A stretch of DNA of 64,000 nucleotides from Mycobacterium sp. EPa45 (lineage in GTDB: Bacteria > Actinomycetota > Actinomycetes > Mycobacteriales > Mycobacteriaceae): NCBI RefSeq assembly GCF_001021385.1, contig NZ_CP011773.1:62001-126000 (forward strand), read 5' to 3'. This document shows, in pieces, positions 24,630-34,175 of this stretch. Position numbers and translations under genes: made by a program. The notes beneath the pieces are model-generated. The model did not search any database. It saw only the letters and a program-made list of their open reading frames with translations, and was not told the DNA's origin. Within the stretch, counting starts at the first letter, position 1; each line of letters starts with the position of its first letter.

Positions 24630-26879
24630 TCAGCCGGCTACGGAAACCTCCGCTGCGACCGCTTCGATGCGCGCTGGGACGTGCTTGTGCCAAGGCGTAC
24701 CGGCGTAGGGGTCGCGCCAATCGGTGGAGGTGAGCGCATTCGGCGCGACTCCGGGCACCCGGCGTTGCCCGTCGGCGTCGACGTAGTCGAGACCGAAACC
24801 GTTCGGAAGGGCGGCATGCCCGGGCAGCATGGTCTCGCTGATCTCGATGGTGGCCTCGGCGCTGCCCGCCGCGGTGGTGATTCGGGCGCGGCCGCCGTCG
24901 ACCAGGCCGAGCGCGTCGGCGTCTTCGACACTGACGCGCAGGGCGCCGTCGGCGTCGCGCTTGCGCCACGACGGATCGCGCAGGATGTCGTTGGCGGTGA
25001 ACGCCCGGCGCTCACCCGCGGACAGCACGATCGGGAACTCCGGGTCGGTCAGCTCTGCCCGGTCATCGGCCAGCGCGCGGATGTCGTCGAGCATCTCCGG
25101 GATCACCAACGCGATCTTGCGGTCGGCGTGGCCGATCAACGCCCAGTCGTCGGCATACTCATGGATGCTGAAGGTCACCCCCGACTTGCCGGCCAAGATC
25201 GCGTCGAACAGCGCGTTGCCGTCGGCGTGCCCGGCCCGGCGCACTGCGTCGGGGTAGGTGGCCGCAGCCTTCTGGGCCAGCCCCCAGAGGGCTGCCGCGC
25301 CGGCCAGCCCGTCGGGCAGGGTCGGGCCCAGCGTTTCGTACAACACGAATGGCAGCACCTTGCCCAGCGCCGGGTTGGCGGCGAGCTCGGTGAAGAAGGC
25401 TTGGGTGTAGGCGTCGCGGCCCTGCTCGGCGGCCTCGCGCAGGGGACGAAGGTCGTCGTCGCTGACCACTCCCAGCGCCCGCACCAGGCGGGCCCAGATC
25501 TCGGGCTCCGGCAGTGTGCCCGGTGTCGGCTCGAAAAGCGGATGCCGCAGGTGGAATTCGTTGCGCGGGAACTCGAAATTGAAGAACGTGGCTTCCGGCT
25601 TCTCGAATTGGTTGGCCGCGGGCAGCACGTAATGGGCCAGCCGCGCCGTCTCGGTCATCGCCACGTCGATCACCACGAGCAGCTCCAGTGACTCGAACGC
25701 GGCGCGGCAGTTCTGCGAGTCGGCGATGGAGTGCGCGGGGTTGGCGCTCTCGACGAGCATGGCCCGGAACCGATCGGGATGGTCGGTCAAGATCTCTTCG
25801 GGCACCACGTTCGACGGCACCAGACCGGCGATGATCGGCGCGCCGGTCACCGGGGAGCGCCCGACGCCGCTGAGGCTGAACAGCGGTGCGAACGACGAAT
25901 GCAGATGCTGTCCACCGGGTTTGGCGAAACTGCCGGTCAATATCCAGAGCAGCTTGTTGAGGTAGGAGCACAGGGTGCTGTTGGGGGCCTGCTGAACGCC
26001 GAGGTCCTCGAACACCGCGACGGAATCGGCGCCGGCGATGCGGCGGGCGGCGGCGCGCAGCAACTCCTCGTCGACCCCGCTGAGCTCGGCGTACTCGGCG
26101 ACCGGCACGGTCGCCAATACCGCGCGGACCTCATCGGCGCCGTTGACGTGCTCGGCCAAAAAGGCTTCATTGCAGAGGTTCTCCTGCACCAGCACCCCGG
26201 CAAGAGCGGCCAGGCACCAGGCGTCCGTGCCGGGTTTCACCCGGAGGTGGAAGTCCGCCATCTTGGCGGTGTCGGTGAGCACGGGGTCGATGACGACCAT
26301 GGATCGGGCGGGGTCTTTGGCGATGTCGTTGAGCACCGTGCGGGCGCGCGGGAAGCTCTGTGACATCCATGGGTTCTTGCCGACGAACACCGACACCTCG
26401 GCATGCTCGAACTCGCCACGGGTGTGCCCGCCGTAGAGCTGCATGTCCACCCAGTTCTCGCCGGTCTTCTCCTGCGCCAGTGCATTCGACCGGTACCGCG
26501 AGCCAAGAAGCTTGAGGAAGGCACCGCTGTAGGCGCCACCAAGGTGATTGCCCTGGCCGCCGCCACCGTAGTAGAAGATCTTTTCCCCGCCGTAGGTGCC
26601 GGCGATCCGCCGGAAGCCGTCCGCGATCTCGGCGATCGCGGTGTCCCAGTCGATTTCCTCGTAACTGCCGTCTGGGCGCCGACGCATCGGGGACGTCAGC
26701 CGCGCTCGGTTGTTCTGGTAGTGGTCCAGGCGCAGCGCCTTGTTGCAGGTGTACCCCTGCGAGGCGGGGTTGTCCTTGTCGCCGCGGATGCGCGCCAGGG
26801 TGCGGCCCTCGGTTTGCACCACGATGCCGCAGTTGCATTCGCAGAGGATGCAGGCGGTGGGTTGCCAGTCAGCGGACAT
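24630..26879 (-). CDS. Molybdopterin-dependent oxidoreductase with N-terminal 4Fe-4S cluster
   Basis: A 749-residue enzyme of the DMSO-reductase/formate-dehydrogenase superfamily. The cluster ligands Cys10, Cys13, Cys17 and Cys45 have the classic CX2CX3CX27C spacing. The molybdopterin domains (about 60-520) and the C-terminal molydopterin-dinucleotide-binding domain (about 620-740) follow. No twin-arginine signal, so cytosolic. I cannot tell the Mo-ligand residue or the substrate. No separate small subunit is nearby. TetR lies 9 bases upstream in the same operon. Confidence 0.88.
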   Translation of the reverse strand: MSADWQPTACILCECNCGIVVQTEGRTLARIRGDKDNPASQGYTCNKALRLDHYQNNRARLTSPMRRRPDGSYEEIDWDTAIAEIADGFRRIAGTYGGEKIFYYGGGGQGNHLGGAYSGAFLKLLGSRYRSNALAQEKTGENWVDMQLYGGHTRGEFEHAEVSVFVGKNPWMSQSFPRARTVLNDIAKDPARSMVVIDPVLTDTAKMADFHLRVKPGTDAWCLAALAGVLVQENLCNEAFLAEHVNGADEVRAVLATVPVAEYAELSGVDEELLRAAARRIAGADSVAVFEDLGVQQAPNSTLCSYLNKLLWILTGSFAKPGGQHLHSSFAPLFSLSGVGRSPVTGAPIIAGLVPSNVVPEEILTDHPDRFRAMLVESANPAHSIADSQNCRAAFESLELLVVIDVAMTETARLAHYVLPAANQFEKPEATFFNFEFPRNEFHLRHPLFEPTPGTLPEPEIWARLVRALGVVSDDDLRPLREAAEQGRDAYTQAFFTELAANPALGKVLPFVLYETLGPTLPDGLAGAAALWGLAQKAAATYPDAVRRAGHADGNALFDAILAGKSGVTFSIHEYADDWALIGHADRKIALVIPEMLDDIRALADDRAELTDPEFPIVLSAGERRAFTANDILRDPSWRKRDADGALRVSVEDADALGLVDGGRARITTAAGSAEATIEISETMLPGHAALPNGFGLDYVDADGQRRVPGVAPNALTSTDWRDPYAGTPWHKHVPARIEAVAAEVSVAG

Positions 26880-26888
26880 CGGACTCTC

Positions 26889-27455
26889 CTAGGTGGGCAG
26901 TTCGGCTTCGAGCAGATCGCGCAATTGCCGGTGGACGACGTCGAGTGGCTTGGTGTCACGGGCGGCGCGGGCGAGCACGATGGCGCCTTCCAGGGTGGCG
27001 GTCGTCATCACCGCCAAGTCCTGCGCGCGGTCCGTGGCGATGCCGTCGGCGATGAGGCGCTGCGCGATCAGGTCGTTCCAGCGGGTGAACGCCTCGGCCG
27101 CCCGGTCGATCACCGGGTTGGCGTTGCCGGGCTCGCCGGATTCGACCGCGACGGCCAGGACCGGGCAGCCGGCCCGGTACTCGGTCTCGATGAGGTTCTT
27201 GCGATAGAAGCGAGTCAGCCCGTCGAGCATCTGCAGGCTGCTGGGCGCCTTGGCGAGCTTGGTGGCGACGAAGTCGGCAACGTAATCGATTGCCTCGCTG
27301 AGCAATTGGGTGCGTCCGCCGGGAAAGTAGTGGTAGGCCGAGCCGCGCGGTGCCCCGCTGTGCGCCAGGACGTCGGCGATAGCCGTCGACTGCGCTCCGC
27401 GCTCGCGGATCAACAGTGCAGCTGAGGCGACCATCCGTTCGCGGGGGCTCGTCAT
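26889..27455 (-). CDS. TetR-family transcriptional regulator of the Mo-oxidoreductase unit
   Basis: A 188-residue regulator; HTH at about residues 24-48 (STAIADVLAHSGAPRGSAYHYF), the G-A-P-R-G-S-x-Y-x-H-F recognition helix of the LmrA/YxaF-like TetR branch. ATG at 27455. A perfect inverted repeat (27459-27478) sits immediately before this ATG and must control tetR and the oxidoreductase gene behind it. Confidence 0.87.
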   Translation of the reverse strand: MTSPRERMVASAALLIRERGAQSTAIADVLAHSGAPRGSAYHYFPGGRTQLLSEAIDYVADFVATKLAKAPSSLQMLDGLTRFYRKNLIETEYRAGCPVLAVAVESGEPGNANPVIDRAAEAFTRWNDLIAQRLIADGIATDRAQDLAVMTTATLEGAIVLARAARDTKPLDVVHRQLRDLLEAELPT

Positions 27456-27458
27456 GCC

Positions 27459-27478
27459 TATGTATGTAACCATACATA
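27459..27478. promoter_or_regulatory. Perfect inverted repeat TATGTATG-TAAC-CATACATA, TetR operator candidate
   Basis: Eight-base perfect arms around four bases, starting three bases upstream of the TetR ATG. A repressor bound here would block both transcription and the ribosome-entry region of the tetR-oxidoreductase transcript, and could also affect the hydratase gene 85 bases to the right. It is unusually AT-rich for this genome. Confidence 0.65.
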
Positions 27479-27562
27479 ATCCGTCCGCGCCAGGGTCTGT
27501 GCAGCACCGCCGCGTGCTCACGCAGAATCGGTGTGCCGGGATATCGACGATGGAGTGGCCTG

Positions 27563-28273
27563 ATGATCGAGGAACGCCGAGACGGACTGCTGGTGTGGGT
27601 GTCTTTCGACCGGCCGGAACGACTCAACGCATTCACCGGGCGCGATTACCGCGACTTGACGAATACGCTGCACCGGTGCCAGGCGGACAGCACGATTCGT
27701 GCGGTGATCCTCACCGGTCGGGGCCGAGCGTTCTCGGTGGGCGCTGACCGGTCACTGTTGGACCCGAATTCCTCCGAGGAGGACCGGCGCAGCGCCGGTG
27801 ACGAATTCGCCCGGCTCATGGATGTACTTGCGACGTTCGACAAGCCCCTCTTCGCCGCGGTCAACGGATTCGCCGTGGGCTTCGGCGCAACGCTGCTGCT
27901 GTACTGCGATGTCGTTCTCTTCGCCCAGTCGGCTCGTATGCGGTTGCCGTTCACCGAATTGGGGATCGTCCCCGAAGCTGGGAGTTCTGCGTTGCTGACC
28001 GGTCGGGTCCGATGGGCAGATGCGATGTGGACCGTGTTGTCCAGCGAGTGGTGCGATGCCGACGCCGCCCTTTCGATGGGATTGGCCTTGCGGGTGATAC
28101 CTGATGACGACCTGCTCGACGAGACTGCGACCGCTGCGGCAGCCATCGCCCGCCTGGACCCGCGGGCGGTCGCCGCCACCAAGCGGCTGATGACCGCGGG
28201 TCGCGCCGACGTTGCGCGCCAGGCGATTTCACGTGAACTGGCCGAAATGCGCCTCCTTGCCGGAGGTGGGTGA
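27563..28273 (+). CDS. Enoyl-CoA hydratase/isomerase family protein
   Basis: A 236-residue crotonase. The strands GRAFSVGADRS (oxyanion hole 1, usually A-F-S-A-G-A-D) and NGFAVGFGATLLLYCD (oxyanion hole 2) are clear, as is the LPFTELGIVPEAGSS helix that carries a family Glu at the position of the second catalytic acid. ATG at 27563 with GGAG upstream; the longer frame from 27533 has no family content. It is divergent from tetR at 27455 and converges with the thioesterase gene. Confidence 0.85.
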   Translation: MIEERRDGLLVWVSFDRPERLNAFTGRDYRDLTNTLHRCQADSTIRAVILTGRGRAFSVGADRSLLDPNSSEEDRRSAGDEFARLMDVLATFDKPLFAAVNGFAVGFGATLLLYCDVVLFAQSARMRLPFTELGIVPEAGSSALLTGRVRWADAMWTVLSSEWCDADAALSMGLALRVIPDDDLLDETATAAAAIARLDPRAVAATKRLMTAGRADVARQAISRELAEMRLLAGGG

Positions 28274-28286
28274 GTCGTGACGGATC

Positions 28287-28670
28287 TCAGACCGCGGCGA
28301 AGTTGACCGTGCTGGTGGCCGCGAGTTCGTTGTCCTCGCCGCGGTGGATGTCCACCTGCACCACCACCGAGCGCTTGCCGGTGCGCAGGATCTTGGCCAC
28401 TGCGCGGGCCGGGCCCACCTTGATCGGCCGTAGGTAGCGGACGAACAGGTCCGTGGTCGCGATGCCGAACCCGAACGGCGTCGCTTGGGAGGCCAGCTGC
28501 CCCGCCGCCACGTCGGCCATGGTGGCGATCAGCCCGCCCTGCAACCCGCCGGCGGTGTTCTTGGTGCGTTCGTCCACCGGCATCTCCATGACGACGGTGT
28601 CGTCCGTCGACTCGACGACCTGCAGGCCGAGCTGGTCGAACAACTCCCGAAGCGAACGAGGTGCCGTCAT
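28287..28670 (-). CDS. PaaI-type hotdog-fold thioesterase
   Basis: A 127-residue single-hotdog protein. The central helix motif with NTAGGLQGGLIATMADVAAG holds the Asn, Gly-Gly and Asp residues that in PaaI-type enzymes activate water on acyl-CoA thioesters. It probably hydrolyses acyl- or aryl-CoA. It lies 33 bases from the 3' side of the EF-G2 start direction on the same strand, that is, upstream of nothing else; it is the last gene read on this strand before the convergent hydratase. Confidence 0.83.
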   Translation of the reverse strand: MTAPRSLRELFDQLGLQVVESTDDTVVMEMPVDERTKNTAGGLQGGLIATMADVAAGQLASQATPFGFGIATTDLFVRYLRPIKVGPARAVAKILRTGKRSVVVQVDIHRGEDNELAATSTVNFAAV

Positions 28671-28703
28671 GGAGAATGACGTTACCGCGCGATCGCGCAG
28701 CAG

Positions 28704-30830
28704 CTAGGCCTGGACCTTCGCGGCGGCGGTTTCCGGCATCGGCTCATACCGGGCGAAGGACCGGGTGAACGACGCGGCCCCGTGGGCAAGGCTGCGCATG
28801 TCGATGGCGTAGCGGGTCAACTCGACCTGTGGCACCTCGGCCCGAATCAAGGTGTGGTTCTCGCTGGCCTGCTCGGTGCCCAGTACCCGGCCGCGGCGGC
28901 CGGACAGGTCACCCATCACCGCACCGACGAGTTCGTCGGGCACGTTGATGGTCACCTCGTCCACCGGCTCGAGCAACTCGATCCGTGTCTCGGCGGCGGC
29001 CTCCCGCAAAGCCAGCCCGCCGGCCATCTGGAAGGCCATGTCGGAGGAGTCCACGCTGTGCGCCTTACCGTCGACGAGCGTCACCCGGATGTCGACGACC
29101 GGATACCCGGCGTGCACACCCCGTTCCATCTGGGCGCGGACGCCTTTCTCCACGCTGGGAATGAACTGCCGGGGCACCGCGCCGCCGACGACCTTGTCGA
29201 CGAACTCGAAGCCGGCGCCGCCGGGCAGCGGCTCGACTTCGATATCGCACACCGCGAATTGGCCGTGGCCGCCGGACTGCTTGACATGGCGGCCGTGCCC
29301 CTTTGCTGGGCCGGCGAACGTCTCCCGCAACGGGATTCGCACCTCGACGGTGTCGACGTTGACGCCGTAGCGATTCGCCAGCGCCTCGAGCACCACGTGA
29401 GAGTGCGCCTCGCCCATGCACCACAACACGATCTGATGGGTCTCCGCATTCTGATCGATGCGCAGCGTGGGGTCCTCGGCAGCCAGCCGCTGCAAGCCGA
29501 CCGACAGCTTGTCCTCGTCGGTCTTGGCGCGGGCCGCAATCGCCACCGGCAGTAGTGGTTCCGGCATCGTCCACGGCTTGAGCAACAGCGGATCGGCCTT
29601 GTCCGACAACGTGTCTCCGGTCTCGGCCCGGGTGAGCCGGCCGATCGCGCAGATGTCCCCGGCGACCACCTGGCCGGCCGGTCGCTGCTGTTTGCCCAGC
29701 GGGAAGGACAGCGTGCCGATGCGTTCGTCCTCGTCGTGGTCGGCGTGCGTGTTCGCTTCGAAGAAGGCCGAAAAGTGGCCCGACACATGCACTGTCGTGT
29801 CGGGCCGGATGGTTCCGGAGAAGACCCGGACCAGGCTGACCCTGCCGACGTAAGGGTCCGACGTCGTCTTGACCACCTCGGCCAGCAGCGGTCCGTCGGG
29901 ATCGCACGACAGCCCCGGGCGGGCCACCCCGTGGGGGTTGTAGACCTCGGGCAGAACGTGTTCGGGTGGTGACGGGAAGCCGCGCGTCGCGACCTCGAGC
30001 AGCTCGACGGTGCCCACCCCGGTGCCGCTGCACACCGGGATGACGGGGAAGAACGATCCACGCGCGACGGCCTTCTCCAGATCGGCGATCAAGACCGACT
30101 CGTCGATCACCGCGCCGGTGAGATAACGCTCCATCAGCGATTCGTCCTCGGACTCCTCGATGATGCCTTCGATCAGGGTGCCGCGATGTTCGGAGATCCG
30201 GTCGGCGTACGCGTCGTCGGGCGGGTGGACGGTGCGCGTGCCCTCGCGGTAGTCGTATTGGCTGCCCGACAACAACCCGACCAAGCCTCTCTCGATCGGC
30301 AGGTAGAGCGGCAGCACTTTCTCGCCGAACGCGTCCTGCGCGGCGCGAAGCGCGGTGGCGTAGTTGGCGCGGGCATGGTCGAGCTTGGTGATGGCCACTG
30401 CGCGGGGCATGCCGACGTCGTCGCATTCGTGCCATAGCGCCTTGGTCGCTTCGTCGACGCCCTCGTTCGCGGCGATCACGAACAACGCACAGTCGGCCGC
30501 CCGCAGACCGGCCCGCAGTTCGCCGACGAAATCGGCGTACCCGGGGGTGTCGATCAGATTGACCTTGACGCCTTCGTGCGGGATGGGTGCCAGCGCGAGC
30601 CCCACCGATCGTTGTTGGCGGATGGCAGCGTCGTCGAAGTCGCACACCGTGGTTCCGTCGACCACCGAACCCGCCCGCGACAGCACGCCGGAGGCGACCA
30701 GCAGGCTTTCGACGAGGGTGGTCTTGCCCGCTCCGGACGGGCCGACGAGCACGACGTTGCGGATGGCGGCCGGACTGTCCGCGGCGGGAGCCGGTCGGGC
30801 CGCCGGTGAAGTGTTCGTCTTGTCAGCCAT
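28704..30830 (-). CDS. fusA2: Elongation factor G-like protein EF-G2
   Basis: A 708-residue translational GTPase of the EF-G2 branch (mycobacterial Rv0120c type). G1 is GPSGAGKTT at 30-38 instead of the canonical AHVDHGKTT, G3 is DTPGYADF at 94-101 and G4 is TKLDH at 148-152. Domains II to V follow; the C-terminus retains the domain IV/V pattern with GHGRHVKQSGGHGQF. EF-G2 of M. smegmatis binds GTP but is dispensable and has weak ribosome-dependent GTPase; that is family knowledge. ATG at 30830 has GGAAGG upstream. Confidence 0.92.
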   Translation of the reverse strand: MADKTNTSPAARPAPAADSPAAIRNVVLVGPSGAGKTTLVESLLVASGVLSRAGSVVDGTTVCDFDDAAIRQQRSVGLALAPIPHEGVKVNLIDTPGYADFVGELRAGLRAADCALFVIAANEGVDEATKALWHECDDVGMPRAVAITKLDHARANYATALRAAQDAFGEKVLPLYLPIERGLVGLLSGSQYDYREGTRTVHPPDDAYADRISEHRGTLIEGIIEESEDESLMERYLTGAVIDESVLIADLEKAVARGSFFPVIPVCSGTGVGTVELLEVATRGFPSPPEHVLPEVYNPHGVARPGLSCDPDGPLLAEVVKTTSDPYVGRVSLVRVFSGTIRPDTTVHVSGHFSAFFEANTHADHDEDERIGTLSFPLGKQQRPAGQVVAGDICAIGRLTRAETGDTLSDKADPLLLKPWTMPEPLLPVAIAARAKTDEDKLSVGLQRLAAEDPTLRIDQNAETHQIVLWCMGEAHSHVVLEALANRYGVNVDTVEVRIPLRETFAGPAKGHGRHVKQSGGHGQFAVCDIEVEPLPGGAGFEFVDKVVGGAVPRQFIPSVEKGVRAQMERGVHAGYPVVDIRVTLVDGKAHSVDSSDMAFQMAGGLALREAAAETRIELLEPVDEVTINVPDELVGAVMGDLSGRRGRVLGTEQASENHTLIRAEVPQVELTRYAIDMRSLAHGAASFTRSFARYEPMPETAAAKVQA

Positions 30831-30925
30831 GACAAACCTTCCCCCGCGCGCGTAGGCGCGCAAATTCGACTACATCCTCCACCATTCACCCGAAGGCGTC
30901 GTGGGCACAAGGGGCGGAGCGCAAT

Positions 30926-32401
30926 TCAGGCGGTGGGCGACGACATCCGGGTCGGCTCGACCCGGCCGCGCAGCACTTCCGAGGAGTGCTCGGTCCAGTG
31001 CGCGCGCTCGGCCGGGTCGGCTTTGGCCAAGGCCACGTCCGAGCACAGCGCCCTTTCGCCGGTCGCCTTGGCCCGATCGGCAAGGCGCGCAGCCTCATTG
31101 ACCGCGTCGCCGATCACGGTGTACTCGTAGCGCTTCTCGGCACCGAGGTTTCCGGCGAACACCGGGCCGGCCGACACTCCGATGCCGAAGTCCACGACCG
31201 GTAGGCGGCGCAGTGCGACCGTGAGCGATCGGGCGGTGGCCAGTGCATCGGACGCCGAGCGCGCGTTGGGCAGCGGCGCCCCGAAGACCGCGAGCACCGC
31301 GTCACCCTGAAACTTGTTGATCAGTCCGTGGCGTTCATCGACGGCGTCCACGACGATCTGAAAGAAGTCGTTGAGTACCTCGGCCACCTGGGCCGGGGAT
31401 CGGCTCTGCGCAAGTTGGGTCGAGCCGACGAGGTCGACGAACAGGACGGCCGCCTCCCGGACTTCGCCGGTGAGGGTGTCGGCGTCGCTGACCGCGCGCA
31501 GCGCCACGTCCGTCCCCACGTGGCGGCCGAACAGGTCGCGCAGGCGGTCGCGCTCGGCGAGTCCGGCGACCATTCGGTTGAAACCGCTTTGCAGACGACC
31601 GATTTCGGAACGTTCGTAGACGTCGACCCGGGTTGCGATCTGGCCGCGCTCCACCTGGGCCATAGCGGCGACGACGTCGTGGACGGGGTCCGAGATCGAC
31701 AGGGCGACGATGGCCATCCCGCGCAGCCCGACCAGGACCGAGACCACCGACAGCACGATCACCGGTATCTCGATCGATGCGTTCTTCTGGATGATCCAGC
31801 CGGTCGATCGCATCAGGACCACCACTGCGATGCCGATGCTCGGCAGCGCACTGGTCATCAGCCACATCAGCAGCAATCGGGGCAGAACCCCGGGCGCGGT
31901 GTCGCGGCCCGGCGTCGAGCCCATGATGGCCGCGGTGATGGGGCGCATCGGCCGCTGAATGAGCAGTAGCGCCGCGCCGGTGGACGTGGTGGTGCCGAAC
32001 AACACCGACATCCCGATGAGCCACGCGGCGACCGCACCACCGTCCCGGTTGATGACGAACAGGATCGTGCCGCTGAACAACCAGATGCTCGTCAGCAGCG
32101 TTGATTGGTGCCGCAGGAGCCGCTCGACGAACAGCCGGTCGGCCGGCCTCGGCGGCTCGCCAGCGGTGAACCAGTGCAGCTTGCGATCGACGACCAGGAT
32201 CGCGTAGCCGATCGAAGCGGCGAAGCCGACCGACGAGAGCGCAATCGAGGCGATCAGGGTGTCGGTTCCGAAGACGGTCTCGGCTTGCGGCACCAGCTGG
32301 TGGCGTAGCGGCAGCACCAGGAACGTCAGCTCGACGGCCGCCAGGACCTGAGCGAGCACGAGGGCCAGGGCGTAGCGGACCTTGAGCCTGCTCGCCGTCA
32401 T
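30926..32401 (-). CDS. Membrane-bound class III adenylate cyclase with HAMP domain
   Basis: A 491-residue receptor-type cyclase: about six membrane segments in residues 8-235, a HAMP domain at about 225-285, then a catalytic domain 310-480. Metal aspartates are Asp323 (FVDLVGST) and Asp367 (FQGDAV); Lys363 is the adenine-specifying residue; Asn435 and Arg439 (AVNEAARL) are the transition-state pair. All are present, so it should make cAMP from ATP as a homodimer. It matches the Rv1318c/Rv3645 group of mycobacterial cyclases. ATG at 32401. Confidence 0.92.
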   Translation of the reverse strand: MTASRLKVRYALALVLAQVLAAVELTFLVLPLRHQLVPQAETVFGTDTLIASIALSSVGFAASIGYAILVVDRKLHWFTAGEPPRPADRLFVERLLRHQSTLLTSIWLFSGTILFVINRDGGAVAAWLIGMSVLFGTTTSTGAALLLIQRPMRPITAAIMGSTPGRDTAPGVLPRLLLMWLMTSALPSIGIAVVVLMRSTGWIIQKNASIEIPVIVLSVVSVLVGLRGMAIVALSISDPVHDVVAAMAQVERGQIATRVDVYERSEIGRLQSGFNRMVAGLAERDRLRDLFGRHVGTDVALRAVSDADTLTGEVREAAVLFVDLVGSTQLAQSRSPAQVAEVLNDFFQIVVDAVDERHGLINKFQGDAVLAVFGAPLPNARSASDALATARSLTVALRRLPVVDFGIGVSAGPVFAGNLGAEKRYEYTVIGDAVNEAARLADRAKATGERALCSDVALAKADPAERAHWTEHSSEVLRGRVEPTRMSSPTA

Positions 32402-32498
32402 ACGTTCAGACGCTACTGCGGCGACCGAGCAGAATCACGCTCTCCGATACTGAGAGTTGTACTTCCGCGGTCGCGCCGCGCTGCGTAACATCCGCCCT

Positions 32499-33344
32499 GT
32501 GAAGTTCGGGATTCCGCTGGGTGGCGTGCACCCCGGCCTGTGGCGTGAGCTGACGGTGCGGGCCGAGGAGCTGGGCTATGAGTCGGTCTGGCTTCCCGAG
32601 CATCTGGTGCTGCCCGCGGAGATGTCCGGCAGCCCGCATCACGGCGACAGCCACCCGCCGATTCCGTCGAAGACACCGATGTACGACGCAATCGCGTACC
32701 TGTCCTATCTCGCGGGGCAGACCAGCACCATCCGGATGGGCACCTACGTCTACAACCTCGGGTTGCGGCACCCCTTCGTCAGCGCCCGGGCCGCCGCGAC
32801 GCTCGACATCGTGTCCAACGGCCGGTTCGACTTCGGTATCGGCGCCAGCTGGTTGCGCGAAGAGTGGGACGCCGTCGGGCTGGACTTCAGCACCCGCGGC
32901 GCCCGCGTCGACGAGGCGCTGGAGGTGTGCCGGGCGCTGTGGACCGAGCCGACCATCTCCCACCACGGGCGGTTCTTCGACTTCGACCCCGTCGCGTTCG
33001 AGCCCAAACCGGTCCAGCCGGGCGGGCCGCCGATCCACGTCGGCGGTGACGGGCTGCCGGCGTTGCGCCGGGTGGCGCGCTTCGGCCGGGGGTGGATTCC
33101 GATGAACCACACCCTCGACCAGATCCCCGGGTCGGTGAAGAAGCTCTCGGCGCTGTGGGCCGAGCACGGGCGTGAGGGCAAGCCCGAGGTCACCACGTCG
33201 GCGCCGGCCGATTCACCGGAGGATGTGCAGAGAGCCGCCGACGCGGGTATCGATCGGATGATCGTCATGCCGTGGCGGCGCACCCGCGAGGCGCTCGACG
33301 GCATCGCCCGGTTCGCCGACGACGTACTGGCGCGGAGCAGCTAG
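32499..33344 (+). CDS. LLM-class F420/flavin-dependent oxidoreductase
   Basis: A 281-residue luciferase-like TIM barrel. It begins KFGIPLGGVHPGLW and contains GRFDFGIGASWLREEWDAVG and GGPPIHVGGDG, the pattern of the TIGR03619-type F420-dependent group. GTG at 32499; the in-frame open stretch from 32457 runs into the cyclase promoter. The SDR gene follows after four bases, so the two are cotranscribed. Confidence 0.88.
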   Translation: MKFGIPLGGVHPGLWRELTVRAEELGYESVWLPEHLVLPAEMSGSPHHGDSHPPIPSKTPMYDAIAYLSYLAGQTSTIRMGTYVYNLGLRHPFVSARAAATLDIVSNGRFDFGIGASWLREEWDAVGLDFSTRGARVDEALEVCRALWTEPTISHHGRFFDFDPVAFEPKPVQPGGPPIHVGGDGLPALRRVARFGRGWIPMNHTLDQIPGSVKKLSALWAEHGREGKPEVTTSAPADSPEDVQRAADAGIDRMIVMPWRRTREALDGIARFADDVLARSS

Positions 33345-33348
33345 CGCG

Positions 33349-34149
33349 GTGACGATCGCACCGTCGGACATTCTGCTCACCGATCGGGTGGCCGTCGTCA
33401 CCGGCGGCGGCACCGGGATCGGCCGGGGGATCGCCGACGGGCTGGCGCGATTCGGGGCCAAGGTCGCCATCTGGGAACGCGACGCGCAGACCTGCGCCAC
33501 CACCGCTGACGAGCTGAGTGTGCTCGGTATCGTCGCCGACGTCCGCGACAGCGAACAGGTCGACGCGGCTCTGGAGCGCACCCGCGACGAACTGGGGCCG
33601 GTCGAGATTCTGATCAACAATGCCGGCGGAGTATTCGCCTCACCGCTTTTGCACACGAGCGAAAACGGTTGGGATGCCTTGTACAAGGCCAACCTTCGCC
33701 ACGTCATGCTGTGCACGCAGCGGGTGGCCAGGCAACTGGTCGCCGACGGCCGCGGCGGCAGCGTCATCTCCGTGACATCCATCGAGGGAGTGCGCGCGGC
33801 ACCCGGTTACGCGGCCTACGCAGCGGCGAAGGCCGGGGTGATCAACTACACCCGCACGGCGGCTTTCGAGCTGGCGCCGCACGGTATCCGGGTCAATGCG
33901 ATCGCCCCGGACATCACTGTCACCGAAGGCCTGCTTGCGCTGTCCCCGGATGGGATGCGCCCCGAACTCAGCCAGGCCGTCCCGCTGGGCCGGCTCGGCC
34001 ATGTCGACGAAATCGCCTCGACGGCAGTCTTTCTCGCCTCCGACATGGCCCGCTACATCACCGGCCAGACGTTGCACGTCGATGGCGGAACGCAGGCCGC
34101 CGGCGGTTGGTACCACGCCGAGGGTGGCGCGCAATTCGGGCCGGCCTGA
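33349..34149 (+). CDS. Short-chain dehydrogenase/reductase
   Basis: A 266-residue classical SDR: TGGGTGIG at 18-25, NNAGG at about 90-94, catalytic Ser144, Tyr157 and Lys161 (YAAAK), and the C-terminal GQTLHVDGG. GTG start at 33349, four bases after the LLM stop. Substrate unknown. Part of a same-strand run LLM-SDR-hydrolase-SDR that ends against the FadD gene. Confidence 0.9.
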   Translation: MTIAPSDILLTDRVAVVTGGGTGIGRGIADGLARFGAKVAIWERDAQTCATTADELSVLGIVADVRDSEQVDAALERTRDELGPVEILINNAGGVFASPLLHTSENGWDALYKANLRHVMLCTQRVARQLVADGRGGSVISVTSIEGVRAAPGYAAYAAAKAGVINYTRTAAFELAPHGIRVNAIAPDITVTEGLLALSPDGMRPELSQAVPLGRLGHVDEIASTAVFLASDMARYITGQTLHVDGGTQAAGGWYHAEGGAQFGPA

Positions 34150-34175
34150 GCCGCCCTTCGTCTTAGGGTGGGTTC

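Noticed and set aside
29065..30645. Long minus-strand open frame of 526 codons
   Set aside because: It is an Arg/Gly-rich shadow of EF-G2 in another frame, as are many other long frames in this GC-rich sequence.
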